Below, piece by piece: positions 44,275 to 55,440 of a DNA stretch of 64,000 nt. The position numbers and the translations under genes are program-made. Below the pieces are notes generated by a model, which searched no databases, was not told the origin of the DNA, and was given only the letters and a program-made list of their open reading frames with translations. The DNA comes from Macrotis lagotis (Eukaryota; Chordata; Mammalia; Peramelemorphia; Peramelidae), in contig NC_133658.1 of the NCBI RefSeq assembly GCF_037893015.1, positions 423,632,200 through 423,696,199 of the forward strand. Direction: 5' to 3'. Position 1 is the first letter of the stretch; each line of letters starts with the position of its first letter.

Positions 44275-44740
44275 TTTGAGAAGAATGAGCTTGAAATTGG
44301 AATTGAATTCCAGTCCAACCTTATATTGTGTGTCCTTGGAAAAATCACTTAATATCTACATACATATATTGCGTTTGCAAAATTGGGATAATGATTTTTT
44401 TAAAAATGGAGAAGCATTGGGGTAGCTAGGTGGCACACAGGGGCAGCTAGGTGGCACAGTGGATAAAGCATCGGCCCTGGAGTCAGGAGTACCTGGATTC
44501 AAATCCAGTCTCAGACTTAATAATTACCTAGCTGTGTGGCCTTGGGCAAGCCACTTAACCCCCTTTGCCTTGCAAAAAAAAATGGAGAAGCAGCATAGTA
44601 TAAGGGACAGAGAGATGAACTTGAAATCAGTAAGAGCTGCATTCAAATCCTGCCTCTGAGAAAAACTGATTGTATCATTCTGGGCAAGTCGCCTAATCTT
44701 TCAGTGTCTCAAGCAATTTTCTTAGAACAAAAATTGTAAA
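44275..44740 (+). repeat. two MIR SINEs around a tRNA SINE
   Basis: Sense MIR at 44275-44408 ('gaattccagtccaacc', 'gtccttggaaaaatcacttaatat') and another at 44592-44740 ('cattcaaatcctgcctctgag', 'ctgggcaagtcgcctaatc'). Confidence 0.65.
44417..44577 (+). repeat. tRNA-derived SINE with duplicated head
   Basis: Perfect 15-bp target repeat AAAAATGGAGAAGCA at 44402-44416 and 44578-44592. Inside it the SINE head occurs twice in tandem: GGGGTAGCTAGGTGGCACAC, then GGGGCAGCTAGGTGGCACAG and the full body. The duplication therefore arrived with, or arose after, a single insertion. Confidence 0.92.
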
Positions 44741-46199
44741 CCAAGTACTAATCTACATGCACAGAAACTGTATTTCTCACAGTCTTCTACACCAAAGAAA
44801 TCACAGGTTCAGTTCAAAACAAATGAATAAATGAATAACAGAGTATAGATTTATGAAAGAACAAAAGGATCATCTAATTACTCTTATCTAACAGATTTTA
44901 AAAAAATGGAGCCCAGGAAAGTAAAATGAACTTCTTCAAGGTAACTTTTGTTTGATTACCATTTTTGAACTTCATCTATATTAATGGTTCTCAGATAAGG
45001 AGAGGGTTCTAAAAATCCAAGGATTGTCTCTTTTTTTGAAATATATATAAATACTGATTTTGCTATTTAGACTTTTTTTATGCTATGTGGATTTGCCTGC
45101 CTTTCTTAATTTCTCTTTTTTAATGAATGGGCAAGTTGAATGCTTCTTCAATAGCAGAACATCCCTATGTGTTCTCCCAGTTTATGGTCACTGTCAAGTT
45201 GAATCCTCTGGGTCTATGTTTTCAAGCGTGAGGTGTTTTGTGGGTCTGCATTCCTAAAAATATTGCTCATGAGTCCCCAGTAGCATGTTTATTTTGTCTC
45301 TGGCTAGCTAAGGGACACAATTAACTCAAAGTGCAAGCATTTACTTAAAAAGTATAGTAAACAACAGCAATAAAACATCTCACCTTATAAGTCTGAGTCA
45401 CATTTTTCCATAAATGCTCATAACTTCAGTGGAAAGATTGGACACACACCTAGAGATCACAGATGGAGCATGCAAGTAACCAAGGGATGTGCAAGTAAGG
45501 GTAGTGCTGTTTTGTAAGGCTGCAGGGTTTCAGGTGTCTTCCTGCTAATTATTTTCACCTTGGTCTTATGGTCCACTGGACTCTTCTCTACTGAATTTCA
45601 TTTCCTTGGATGCTTTGACTTCACATATTGATCCTATGGTTCATTGATTGCTTCTCAGCACTGCTTACTTGTAAACTCTACTACCTGAAGGTTCTGGCTT
45701 TCCTGAAATTCTGATCTAATTACTGCTCTACATTTTCAGAAGGAATCAGAATCCAAACCCTAAGGTGAATAGAAATGTTGTCTCTGGAGCCTACCATTAC
45801 TAAACAGGATTCCCATCTTCAGACACCAAACTTTCTCTCATTCCACTGACTTATCTTAAATAAACTGACTGTATCTACACATAATCCATTGGATGCTTTC
45901 CTCAGTTCCTACTATTAGTAGCTATATCAGATAGCACTACAGTACTAATGGTTCTGGAGGAGGAAAGAAGAGAAACTGTCTTCCTTATCCCTCTCCAAGA
46001 ACAGAAAGAAGAAGATAAAACTCTATCCTTTATGATCTTTAGTAAAACTTGTAATACTTTATTGCAGGAATTACTGAAATGACTCTCTTTTACTAAAATT
46101 TCATCTTTTAAAAATTTATACTTCAGCTAAGTTCTGAAGGATATTATATTTTTGTAGCAAAAACTGATATCTTAGGAAAACTTTCTTATTTTATAATAT
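44741..46199. other. unassigned sequence
   Basis: About 1.45 kb with no gene or classified repeat. 45340-45560 may belong to an old repeat ('caataaaacatctcaccttataag'), but I cannot name it. Frame 45060-45257 (65 codons) has no domain. Confidence 0.35.
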
Positions 46200-46295
46200 T
46201 ACAATTTTTGTTTAATTTAGTGTGGGGTGATGGGGAATGGTGAACTAGTACCTGATATATAGTGAGCACTTGGGAAACACTTGTTTATTGACTGA
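46200..46295 (+). repeat. LINE-2 3' tail
   Basis: 'ctagtacctgatatatagtgagcacttgggaaacac' followed by TTGTTTATTGACTGATTGA, the L2 3' end with its short tandem tail. Confidence 0.55.
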
Positions 46296-46299
46296 TTGA

Positions 46300-46920
46300 A
46301 CAAGAAATAATCTTGCATGTTTGTTACTGCTTTCCCTTCATATGTGAAAGACCTTCCCATGAATTTTAATGGATTTTTGGTGTTTAAAGTTGAAGTGCTG
46401 GAACTCAGCCACAATATTTCTAGATTAGTGAAACTTTGCCTTTTCTTTGTTGCTGACCTATTAAGTGATATTATCAATCTGAATTTTGTCCTCTGTGATA
46501 ATACATTTGGATAATTTTCTTACATGAGTTCTTGAAATGTATTATCTAAGTTTTAAAATCTCATTATGTTTTCCTGAAGGGTTGATATTGCTCAGATTGT
46601 CTCATTGCATTCTGTCTTCTAGATCTTTGATTTATAAAACTCAGATGTCTCCTAATTTTTCTATTTTCTAATTATGCTCTTATATTTTTTCCATTTCTGC
46701 ATTTTTAATTCCATATCTGCTTTCTTTCCTTAAAGAATCAACATTTTTTCAAGGAATTCTCTGTCATTAGTTCTAAAGTATCTCTTTTCTTGTCTGGCTC
46801 TTTGAATACTTTTTCAAGAGGTCTATTTCTTCTTTAGTTTTAAAAATCAATTTTCCAAATACTCTGGATGTTCTAATAGTCAATAATTCCATTGTTTTTC
46901 TGGGGGTTTTGTATTTGTAA
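46300..46920 (-). repeat. probable old LINE-1 ORF1 region
   Basis: Antisense, T-rich. 'gatctttgatttataaaac' and 'tttcttctttagttttaaaaatcaattttcc' resemble reversed L1 coiled-coil coding sequence. Weak. Confidence 0.35.
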
Positions 46921-46974
46921 CAAACTCTACTCTAGGATGTCTGCATTCCTTTCTTCTATCTCAGAGGCAATGTG

Positions 46975-47145
46975 CTTGTGAAATTCAAATAGAAATGGGA
47001 GCCACTAAACTGTCTCTACAAGCCACATATTGACTTAGTAAACCACATATGAACATTTTTCTAAGTTCTATTACATTTTAATTTATTTTAAGTATTTCTC
47101 AATTTTGTTTTAGGCTTCATTCCAGAGTGTTGTGAGCTTCAAGGT
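46975..47145 (+). mobile_element. hAT-like MITE fragment
   Basis: 'gtgaaattcaaatagaaatgggagcc', 'cacatattgacttagtaaaccacatat', 'tttattttaagtatttctcaatt' and 'ccagagtgttgtgagc' follow a common mammalian/marsupial nonautonomous DNA element in order. Terminal repeats too decayed to prove a target duplication. Confidence 0.5.
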
Positions 47146-47472
47146 GACCTGTGGGCTCTCTCTCACTCTCAAGATCTCTCTCCGTAGAACTTTGGAATCG
47201 ATTGTGAGGCATGGGAGACACTACACAGGACTGCCCAGCATGGCATGCTTGAATCAAGGCAGAATTAGAATAGCTCAAAAGAAACCTGAGGTGTACAAAT
47301 TTAGAGACATCTTCACTCCGAATGTCCATATAGACTATTTGTGACTGACTTGTGGTAGAGGCTTCCATGTTCATATTAGTCTGATCAGCCACAATTGGAC
47401 ACAATGTGTCTTTGCCCCAACATAGTGTTAACATTTTTGCCTTCTTTGAAAATAAAGGGCAACAACCAACCA
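47146..47472 (+). repeat. RTE-like LINE 3' end coding a C2H2-like tail
   Basis: The frame through 47280-47410 reads KFRDIFTPNVHIDYL, then (after a stop) TCGRGFHVHISLISHN, the remains of a CxxC...H-type C-terminal finger found in this LINE family (working copies have a 'CPTCGRAF...GLISH' form). It ends in GAAAATAAAGGGCAACAACC. The antisense copy at 25488-25870 shares this tail. The frames 47117-47518 and 47132-47344 are debris of this element. Confidence 0.6.
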
Positions 47473-47474
47473 GC

Positions 47475-47640
47475 CTCTCATGTACTAGGAAGAGCTGTCC
47501 TAAAAACCAGGAAGACACGAATTCAAGTTATGATACCAACTATAGAAACTTGAACAAGTCATTTAACCTCTTAGTACCCTATAAGTCACGGAAACTATAC
47601 TGATCATCTTTGTTAAAGGAGTGTGCAATTTCCAATGCTG
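47475..47640 (+). repeat. MIR SINE
   Basis: Sense MIR: 'gaagacacgaattcaagttatg', 'cttgaacaagtcatttaacctc'. Confidence 0.6.
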
Positions 47641-47644
47641 ACTG

Positions 47645-48705
47645 ACATAACAAATCTGATGGCCCCTTCTTTACTTCATAGTATATGTTTATTGTATTAG
47701 ATTACCTTTCAAATTGCTTATTCATTTCATTCAGTATCTGTGCTGATTTTTCTGTGAGATCTTCTTTGTGATGAGTTCCTTCCTTTCTTATTTAATGTTT
47801 TTCTTTTCCTCTATCTAGTTGATTATTTGTCATTTTGAGAGGATGAATAGGAGACAGGCTTAGATACAATAATTCATTCAGTCACTCTGCTATAATTCCC
47901 TGAAGTGATTTTCCCCATTGTAACCCAAGGGCAGAGAAAAAAAATAACCTAGGCTTTACTGACCCTGAACAACAGACTAAGATCTTCTCAAACCCCCTGA
48001 GGACCTAGCTAGAACCTTCACCCCCATGACCCTATTTTTCATCCTGGGACTCTAGTGACAGCCACAGTTGAAGAGGAAATGGTGTCTAGTCTGGAAGAGG
48101 AGGTATCCAGTCTGTTTCTTTTCTATTAATCATGAAAGTATTTTGGTGAAGTCTATTGAATAATTAGACTTCACTGCCTGGACTACCTCACAGAACTGAT
48201 TGGTAGATAAGATGGAGGTGAGAGAACTTTGTAAGTGAAAAGTTGTATTGTTACTATTGGTAAATCTCTCATCCTCCTTGAAGATCATTAGGCGGGGAAA
48301 GGGCAAGAGGAAAAGTTAAACATATATAACCTTTCCTTTCAGAGGATCAAAGCACTTGAAAAATTAGGAATTAAACCTAAATGTTCCTTTAAAATGTGGA
48401 TGAAAACTCATTATTGTGCCTCCCTAAGCAGACCTTCACAGTTGTGCTGAGCAGCTTGCGGTTAGGCTGTACTGCCTATGAGCTGGGCACAGTATCTGCC
48501 CACCCACATGGCAGTAGGCTCTATGGACGACTATATAAATTTTAGCCCAGCAGGAAGTGTTCATTCCCCGCTGGTCTCTTTCTTCAAAATTTCTGGCCAT
48601 TGGAAAATAAGTTATGTAAAAATCAGAGACAGTGTGATTTACCAAAAAGAGAAGGAGTCTTGGAAGTCAGAAGTTCTCAGTTTGAGAACTCCAGGGGCAA
48701 GTCAC
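47645..48705. other. mostly unassigned sequence
   Basis: About 1 kb. T-rich 47690-47830 may be antisense L1. 48420-48600 is repeat-free and holds a TATA-like CTATATAAATTTT (48529-48541), but no transcript can be supported from sequence alone. Short frames 48436-48839 lack domains. Confidence 0.35.
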
Positions 48706-48709
48706 TCCA

Positions 48710-49118
48710 CTTTGCAATTTGTCACCAACCTCTGTCAGTTATTCCTTCCTTCTTCTATACTGGACCACTTCACACCTCTGACACTGACACCACCCTGATA
48801 CAGGTCCTCATTACCTCCCCCTCTGAACCACTACGATGACATTCTGATTGGTCCTTCTGCTTTAAGTCACTCCTGCTCCAATCCATCCTCTCTTCAGGTT
48901 TTCCTAAATCTGAAGCCCAGTCATATCGCCTCTCTACTCAAGAATGTCCAGTATCTCCTTTTTCCTCCACTTTAAAATATAAAAATCTCTGTTTATCATT
49001 CTAAGCCCTTCAAGACCTAATCTCCTCCTACCTTTCCAATTTTCTTAATACTTTTATTCTCCACCTTGCACTCTTTGATCCATTAAGGCTAACTCCCTTG
49101 CTATTCCAAGAACAACCA
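48710..49118 (+). repeat. LINE-2 fragment
   Basis: Sense L2 ORF2: 'gacactgacaccaccctgatacaggtcctca', 'ctcctgctccaatccatcctctcttcagg', 'ctgtttatcattctaagcccttcaag', 'cctttccaattttcttaata'. Confidence 0.75.
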
Positions 49119-49204
49119 TGCTCAGGAGAGGGGTCAGAACTGAAGAGACAGATGTGGCAGTTGTTTGCATAAGGGTGCTAGGATGTCAGGAGATATTGTA
49201 GAAA

Positions 49205-49330
49205 TCAATCAATAAACACTCATTAAGTAATGCCAACCACAATGCTAAGTTCTGGAAAGAGAGTAGAAGTCTAAGGAAAATAGACTCATTAATTGTGTGA
49301 GAAGAAGGCAAGACAATAAAGAACCAGTTA
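49205..49330 (-). repeat. LINE-2 3' tail
   Basis: Antisense L2: AATCAATCAATAAACACTCATTAAG and 'gctaagttctgg'. Confidence 0.5.
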
Positions 49331-49639
49331 GAGTTAAAAGAAGAAAATCAGAGGAAGCCAAGGGCAGAAATAAATAGTACACAACAAGAAATATTCTGTG
49401 TGTTCCTAGAATTGAGACTAGAACCAGAAACCATTCAATGTTAGAGATGAAAAGTGAGAATTTTCTAAGTCAGCCATTCTGTAAGATCTCTAAATGGGTG
49501 GTCACTCTCTATCCTGTGATAATCCCTGATTACCCAGTTTTGGATGTTAATCTGCATCCATAAATCCTTTTACCCTTGTGTTAGCCAACCCAGTTAGCCA
49601 GCATCATCCCAAACTCAATTTTATTTAGAGATGATACAA

Positions 49640-49830
49640 TACACTTTTAAGATGTGAAGTCACTTAACCTCCTTCAGCCTTAATTTCTTCCTATATAAAA
49701 TAGGGATAACCAATAGCACCTATCTCTCCAGGTTATTGTCATCATAAAGTGATATAATATTTGTAACAAAGTGTTTTTACAAATATTATGTTATTTTATG
49801 ATGACAACAACACTGGCTAAATGCTAGCTG
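49640..49830 (+). repeat. MIR SINE with inverted duplication
   Basis: Sense MIR: 'agtcacttaacctccttcagccttaatttc', 'aatagggataaccaatagcaccta', 'gctaaatgctagctgc'. Its tail contains the 31-bp inverted repeat listed separately. Confidence 0.65.
49736..49807. repeat. 31-bp inverted repeat, hairpin-forming
   Basis: Left arm 49736-49766, right arm 49777-49807, loop of 10 nt (CAAAGTGTTT). 28 of 31 positions are Watson-Crick and the other three are G-T pairs, so an RNA from the plus strand could form an unbroken 31-bp stem. Confidence 0.85.
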
Positions 49831-49831
49831 C

Positions 49832-49870
<39 letters not shown>
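49831..49870. repeat. (ATT)n microsatellite
   Basis: About 13 ATT units at the end of the MIR. The 60-codon frame at 49821-50003 starts in it (poly-Ile) and is not a gene. Confidence 0.95.
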
Positions 49871-49871
<1 letters not shown>

Positions 49872-50029
49872 TCCCAAATCCCTTGGATCCAGGAGAGCTA
49901 TTTAAGAAAGAGTAGAATCTGGGAGTCTTATGTCTTTCAAATTAATTTTCTTTCTCTCCACCGTGTTGGGGAAAACTCCCAGAAGGTGGGAGGGAGTAGG
50001 TAGAGCTTATTTTAGAGAGCAACTTTCTT

Positions 50030-50290
50030 CACATAAATCAGCTCAAAAGCAGCTGATTTAAGCGGCAGGAAAGCAAGAGTAGCCCAAGCTCTAATTGAGG
50101 GCTGTGGAGATATGTCACAGTTCAAAGAGCCTGCCAGTATTTCTTTTTTAATTGAACTTTTAACTACAATGCGTGAGCCCTCGCCTTCACTCTAGGTATC
50201 TGGTCCATAAACCGCATTTTCCCAAATGCCTGCAGTACAAACAGGATAGGGAAGTCACTGGCGACCTCTACACAAAACTGGGGAGCTGGA
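50030..50290. other. repeat-free block; candidate conserved noncoding element
   Basis: GC content rises and no repeat is visible. It has AAGCAGCTGATTTAAGC at 50047 (E-box CAGCTG), AGCTCTAATTGAGG and TTTTAATTGAAC. Function is inference. Confidence 0.3.
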
Positions 50291-50507
50291 AATCTAGAAC
50301 TTGAGGATCATTCATTGTAGAGTTCCAGCTCTCTCCTATAAAGTAACAGAACCATGGGTTTTAGGGTTCTAGAACCATGTCCTCTGGTTTTCTAAACCCC
50401 ATAGGCCCTGTAGATCTAAAACGATGAGATTACAGAATTCTAGTACAGTGAACTCCAGGATGTCAAACACATGAGTTCCAGGGTTCTAAGGTTTTCTGGA
50501 ACCAGTC
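50291..50507. repeat. decayed GGTTCTAGAACC-type tandem motif
   Basis: Repeated 'gagttccag', 'gggttctagaacc', 'agaattctag', 'gagttccagggttctaagg' units of about 25-35 bp, related by reversal to the MIR-tail arrays near 31180 and 32240. Confidence 0.4.
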
Positions 50508-50529
50508 AATTAATCAATAAACATTTATT

Positions 50530-51203
<674 letters not shown>

Positions 51204-51267
51204 AAAAGAGACAAAAAGAGATCTCTGATTCAAGTATCTTACAATCTAATCAAGAAGAGACCAGCTA

Positions 51268-52071
51268 GAATTTGAAGATATAATATATTGTAAAAATGGA
51301 GTCAATGGGTGAGAGGGAAATGTACTGGAAGTAAGAGAAAAGAGAGGTAGAATAGGATAAGATATTTCATTTGGCTTTTGCAGTGGGATGGAAGGGGGGG
51401 GGAAGATGAAGGGGAATGAGGGAGCCTTCATTCTCATCCAGAAATGGCTCAGAGAGGAAATAGCATACATGCTCAATAGGGTATAGACACCTAGAAGAAA
51501 AAGGAGAGAAGGGGGACGGGGTAGAGGAGGGGTGATGCAGGTGATAAAGGAGAGGGTAGATCATAGGAAAGGATAGTCATATATAACACATTTTCTTTTT
51601 TTTTTTTTTACTTTTTGCAAGGTGGTGAGATTGGGTGGCTGGGAGGTTGCTGGGGTGGGATGTAAGCTTGGGGAATTCTTGGCCCCAGGGCCAGTGGTCT
51701 GTCCACTTGGCCACTCAGCTGCCCCATAGCACATTTTTGAAGAGTGACAGAGTGAAAGGAGAGAGAAAATATAATAGATGGTAGTGGGGAGGAATGGATG
51801 GAGAGAATTACAATCCACAACAGCAACTGTAGAAAAATATGGAAGCAACTTCTATGATGGACTTATGATAAGGATTGTGACTCACCCCAGACAGAGCTGA
51901 TGGTATCAGAATAGACTGAAACACATTTTTTCCTCTCTTTCTTTCACTTAATTTCTAATGAAGTTTTATATTTTTGTGGGGGAGGGGGAATTATGTTTAC
52001 TCTTAAACAAGAATATTTTAGTAATGTGTAAATAAATTAAAGAAAATTTTTAAAAAGAACTGAAAAAAAAA
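51268..52071 (+). mobile_element. second half-L1-like copy, 5'-truncated
   Basis: Matches the tail of the element at 39517-42192 from its position 41515 on. Shared: 'gtaaaaatgga/gaagtcaat', 'gaaatagcatacatgctcaat', 'ggccccagggccag' followed by a reversed SINE head 'ccactcagctgcccc', and 'tgtagaaaaatatggaagcaacttc'. It extends about 150 bp further into an L1-type 3' UTR. Target repeat AGACCAGCTA at 51258-51267 and 52072-52081. Minus frames at 51246-51848 are antisense. Confidence 0.85.
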
Positions 52072-52081
52072 AGACCAGCTA

Positions 52082-52424
52082 CTTAAAGAAGTATAAATGC
52101 CCCTGGTCTTCTATTATAGGAGCAGTATGACACCAAAAAATTAAGTGCAGTAGTATCTTCCTCTGGTAGTCCTGACACATCTTAGTTAAACTACTGGCAT
52201 AGCAGTCAGGTCCAAGCTATGAAATTTCCCTGATATGGATCAATAGGCTGCAGGGATTAGTTCTTAAATTAAATTCCTTAATTCAGCATGTTGTTTCTCT
52301 TCTCTTTGCCTTAATTTCACAATATGTAAAATAGGGAAAGGAGGAAAAGAAAGGGAACAAATTCTTATTAATCACCTGGAATTTTGCTAAGTATTTTGCT
52401 AACATTATTGATCTTCCTATTCAC
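52082..52424. other. unassigned sequence
   Basis: Continuation of the host DNA after the half-L1 copy; no clear feature. Confidence 0.4.
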
Positions 52425-52617
52425 ATTTTGTTGTTCAGTCATTTTCAGTCATGCTTGACTCTTTAGAGTGGTTTACCACTTCCTTCTCCAGTTCATTTGA
52501 AACACGAGAAAACTGAGGCAAACAGGGTTAAGTGACTTGCCCAAGGTCACACAGTTTGTGTCTGTGACTTGATTTGAACTCAGCTGGCTTTCTACTCACT
52601 AAGTCACCTAGCTGTCC
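52425..52617 (-). repeat. MAR1-type SINE
   Basis: Reverse MAR1: TTTTGTTGTTCAGTCATTTTCAG tail, 'aaactgaggcaaacagggttaagtgacttgcc', complement of head 'gtcacctagctgtcc'. It has lost the middle 'cttggcaaag' block. Confidence 0.85.
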
Positions 52618-52945
52618 ATTTTAGAGGGAGGAAATTGAGGCAGAAGTTAAATGACTTGCACAGGGTCATAGTAAGTAAATGCAATCTAAGATTGGATTTG
52701 AACTCAGGCCTACCTGACTCTAGGCCCAGAGAGCTATTGTGCCACCCCATTACCTCTATAAACTAATTACAAACTAATAGGATCATAGGTTTCATACTTA
52801 GGAAGGCATCAAGTTCAATCCACTCATTTTTCAGATGGGGAAACTGAGACCCATAAGAAATTCAGGAACAAAAATAAGGTTTGATCTCATGTCTTCAGAC
52901 TACAAAACTAGTGTTTTTTCCACTCTAGCATGCTAACTCCCTATA
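52618..52945 (-). repeat. two MIR SINEs
   Basis: Reverse MIR at 52618-52755 ('gaggaaattgaggcagaagttaaatgacttg', 'ttggatttgaactcaggcc') and 52780-52945 ('cactcatttttcagatggggaaactgag'). Confidence 0.75.
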
Positions 52946-53339
52946 CCATTAACTCCAAAAACACACTACCACAAACCACAGTCTTTCTAGCAACTGGTCC
53001 ATCTAGGTGCTTGGGAGCTCCTATCAGTGAATAAGCAGCAGAATGATTTGTTCCATAGACCCAGTCACTCAGGCGAATACGTTTTCATTAAATAAGAACA
53101 GTCATCAGATGACTCTTGTTGCTAGGACAATTTGAACCTCATGCATCATATCAATAGGTTTATCCAAATCCAAGACATCAGAGGGAGTCTCCCAGAGCCT
53201 CCCAGGACAGCTTTCTCTGAACTTTTAGGGAAAATAAGTAAGATAACTTTCCAAATAGTCCTGCCAGATTTTAGCTTCCCATATGCAGGACTTATATATT
53301 CCATTCTCATATATTGAGACATAATTCCCACCATCCAGA
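52946..53339. other. repeat-poor sequence
   Basis: No repeat recognised. The 116-codon minus frame (53146-53496) starts in an old CR1/L3 piece and shows no domain; I do not call it a gene. Confidence 0.4.
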
Positions 53340-53500
53340 GAAGTGTCTTTGGTTTAAAAAACAAAGCACTTTGGAAGTAGGACTCCAGATAGCTTTTCTT
53401 CAGACAATTGTAAGTACTGGAAAGTTCTTCAATAGTCTGAACCAAAATCTGCCTCTGTGATTTCCATATTTTAGCTCTCATCCCAGAGTCCTGCAAAATA
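53340..53500 (-). repeat. CR1/L3 LINE fragment
   Basis: Antisense CR1/L3: 'cttcaatagtctgaaccaaaatctgcctctgtgatttcca' is the reversed 'tgga...ttggctcag' region of the family. Confidence 0.5.
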
Positions 53501-53524
53501 ACCTTGAACTTCGTTTAAGGATAG

Positions 53525-53950
53525 CTTGGTGGCACAAAGGTGGCACAAAATATATTGAACCTGGAGGAATACCTGAGTTGTTGTGAGGATCAAAAAGGAT
53601 ATTTGTAACATGCTTTATAAGCAAATGCCATTTATTATTATCATTATTAAAAATCCCAAAGGGAAGCTAGACAGCATAGAGGATAGAGTGCCAAACTTGG
53701 AGTCAGAAAAGTCTCCTGTCTCCTGTCTCATGTATTTACTATTTGTGGGATTCCAGGTAAATTACTTAACTTTTCAGCCTCAGTTTCTCTTATCTGTAAA
53801 ATAGGAAAAATTTTCTATAAAATAGGATTAATAATAGCATTATAATTAATATCACAAGGTTTTTGTAAGAATTGGATAAGATAATAAAATATGCAAAGTA
53901 CTTTACAATCTTTAAAGCACTATATGAGTGTTAATTTATTATTATTAATG
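53525..53950 (+). repeat. two MIR/THER1 SINEs
   Basis: A shortened copy at 53525-53645 lacks the B-box half. A full one at 53650-53950 has 'gacagcatagaggatagagtgcc', 'cagcctcagtttctcttatctgtaaaatagg', 'tatgcaaagtactttac' and a (TTA) end. Confidence 0.7.
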
Positions 53951-53954
53951 GGGG

Positions 53955-54490
53955 GAGAACAAGTATATAAATAACCATAATTTAAGGGAAAATATGATTA
54001 GTGCAAAGAAAGATTAACCCAAAATGCTATAAGAAATTGAGATGATTTAACCATTGTGGGCAGGGGGATATGGCTATTATAAGGAAAGGAGAGGAAAAAA
54101 TTTCAATAGATGGAGATGGTGGTATCTTTGACAGAAGAAATCTATTACAGGAACCAGAGATTTCATGAATACAGGCACACAAGAACAAGAGAAATTCAAA
54201 ATAAGAGGGGAGTAATATGAGATATTGTCTCTATCTCCATCCCTTCTTCATACAGCACTTGGTAAATTGAATAAAGTTTGAATTTCTTAACCTGCCATTC
54301 AACATTCTCCACAGTCTGCCTCCAACCTACTCCTCTCATGATACTTCTTCTATACTCTACACTTTCATTTTATTAGAATATTCTCTGAACACAACCTGTA
54401 CTTTTTTGCTTCCTTCAACCTTTTGCTCCTGCTGTTCTCTAAGTATGGAATGCCCTACCTTCCTCCCCATTTATTGAATTCCTACCCCTG
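53955..54490. repeat. LINE-2 fragments in opposite orientation
   Basis: Antisense L2-like at 53955-54225 (weak). Sense L2 at 54240-54490 ('ccattcaacattctccacagtctgcctccaacctac', 'tgctcctgctgttctc', 'atggaatgccctacc'). Confidence 0.6.
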
Positions 54491-54629
54491 CTGAGTGAGT
54501 AGGAAGTTTAGTCAAAAGAAAGGATCAAGCCTAAGGGCTTTAACTAGTGGAAGGTCTGGCTTTTTGTTCTGAAGAATTTGGTGCCTGAAGCTGAGAGTTC
54601 TTTGTGGGAGATGAGAAGTGTGCACAATC

Positions 54630-55440
54630 CATCAATCAATATTTATTAAACTCCTACTTTTTGCTGGATTCTGTGATGAGTTCTGGGGTACAAGCACCAA
54701 AAAAAGAAAAAAGGAAAAAAGAAACAATTCCTTATTTCAATAATCTTACATTTTATTGGAGACAATATATTAAAAAAAAGTGTAATCCAATCCAATCCAA
54801 GTCCAATTCAATACACATTTATTGTCTCTTATGTTCCAGTCACTAGGGATACAATTAATAAAAATAATGAAAGTACCTTCTCTCAAGGAGCTTCCAACTG
54901 AAAGGAGGGGGACACAACACACACAAGGAGTCAGGAAAGAGGGGTGGTAGTATGGGGGGGGGGGGGTAACCTGACCTGGGGGCATCTTATTCCATGGAGA
55001 TGAAATCAGAGAGAGCAGCAGATGCAAAGTGCAGTGAGTCAGAAGTAGTTTCTGCTTTTTGTAAAGGAAGGCAATGAGAGGAATTTGGTCTTCCACTCTC
55101 CAACCCTCCAATCAGAGGAGAGGAGACTGAGGTTTGAGTGAGCAGCATGGTGAGGAGAATAGAGATGAGATTCACCTGCAAGGAGTATCTTGTTCTGTGG
55201 AATTGAAACCACACAGACTCTCAGATGTAGGGTGAATAAGTATAAATATTTATAAATACAAGATAATTTGGGAGGCGGGGCAATGGGGGGGGCAGGTGAA
55301 TCAAGAAAGACTATGGGAAATGATGCCTGAGAGGCTTCTTTGAGGTAACTTTGAGGTTGAGATAGGGCAGCAAAACTTTCTGGGCATGGGTGACTGCCAG
55401 TGTAAAGATGGAAGATGGAGCACTCTGTAGTCAGTAATAG
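54630..55440 (-). repeat. two LINE-2-type copies
   Basis: Antisense L2 tails start at 54630 ('atcaatcaatatttattaaactcctac') and at 54780 ('caatacacatttattgtctcttatgttcc', 'ctctcaaggagcttccaactg'). The second continues to 55440 with 'aggaaggcaatgagag', 'aatttggtcttccactc' and 'ttctgggcatgggtgactgccagtg'. A 13-base G run lies at 54955-54967. The 113- and 158-codon minus frames here are LINE debris. Confidence 0.65.

Noticed and set aside
48529-48541. TATA-box-like CTATATAAATTTT as a promoter
   Set aside because: No open frame, initiator or downstream exon to support transcription; AT-rich DNA gives such motifs by chance.
53146-53496. 116-codon minus frame
   Set aside because: Part lies in a CR1/L3 remnant and the rest shows no domain.
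54955-55440. 158- and 113-codon minus frames as a membrane protein
   Set aside because: They lie in an antisense LINE-2-type repeat.
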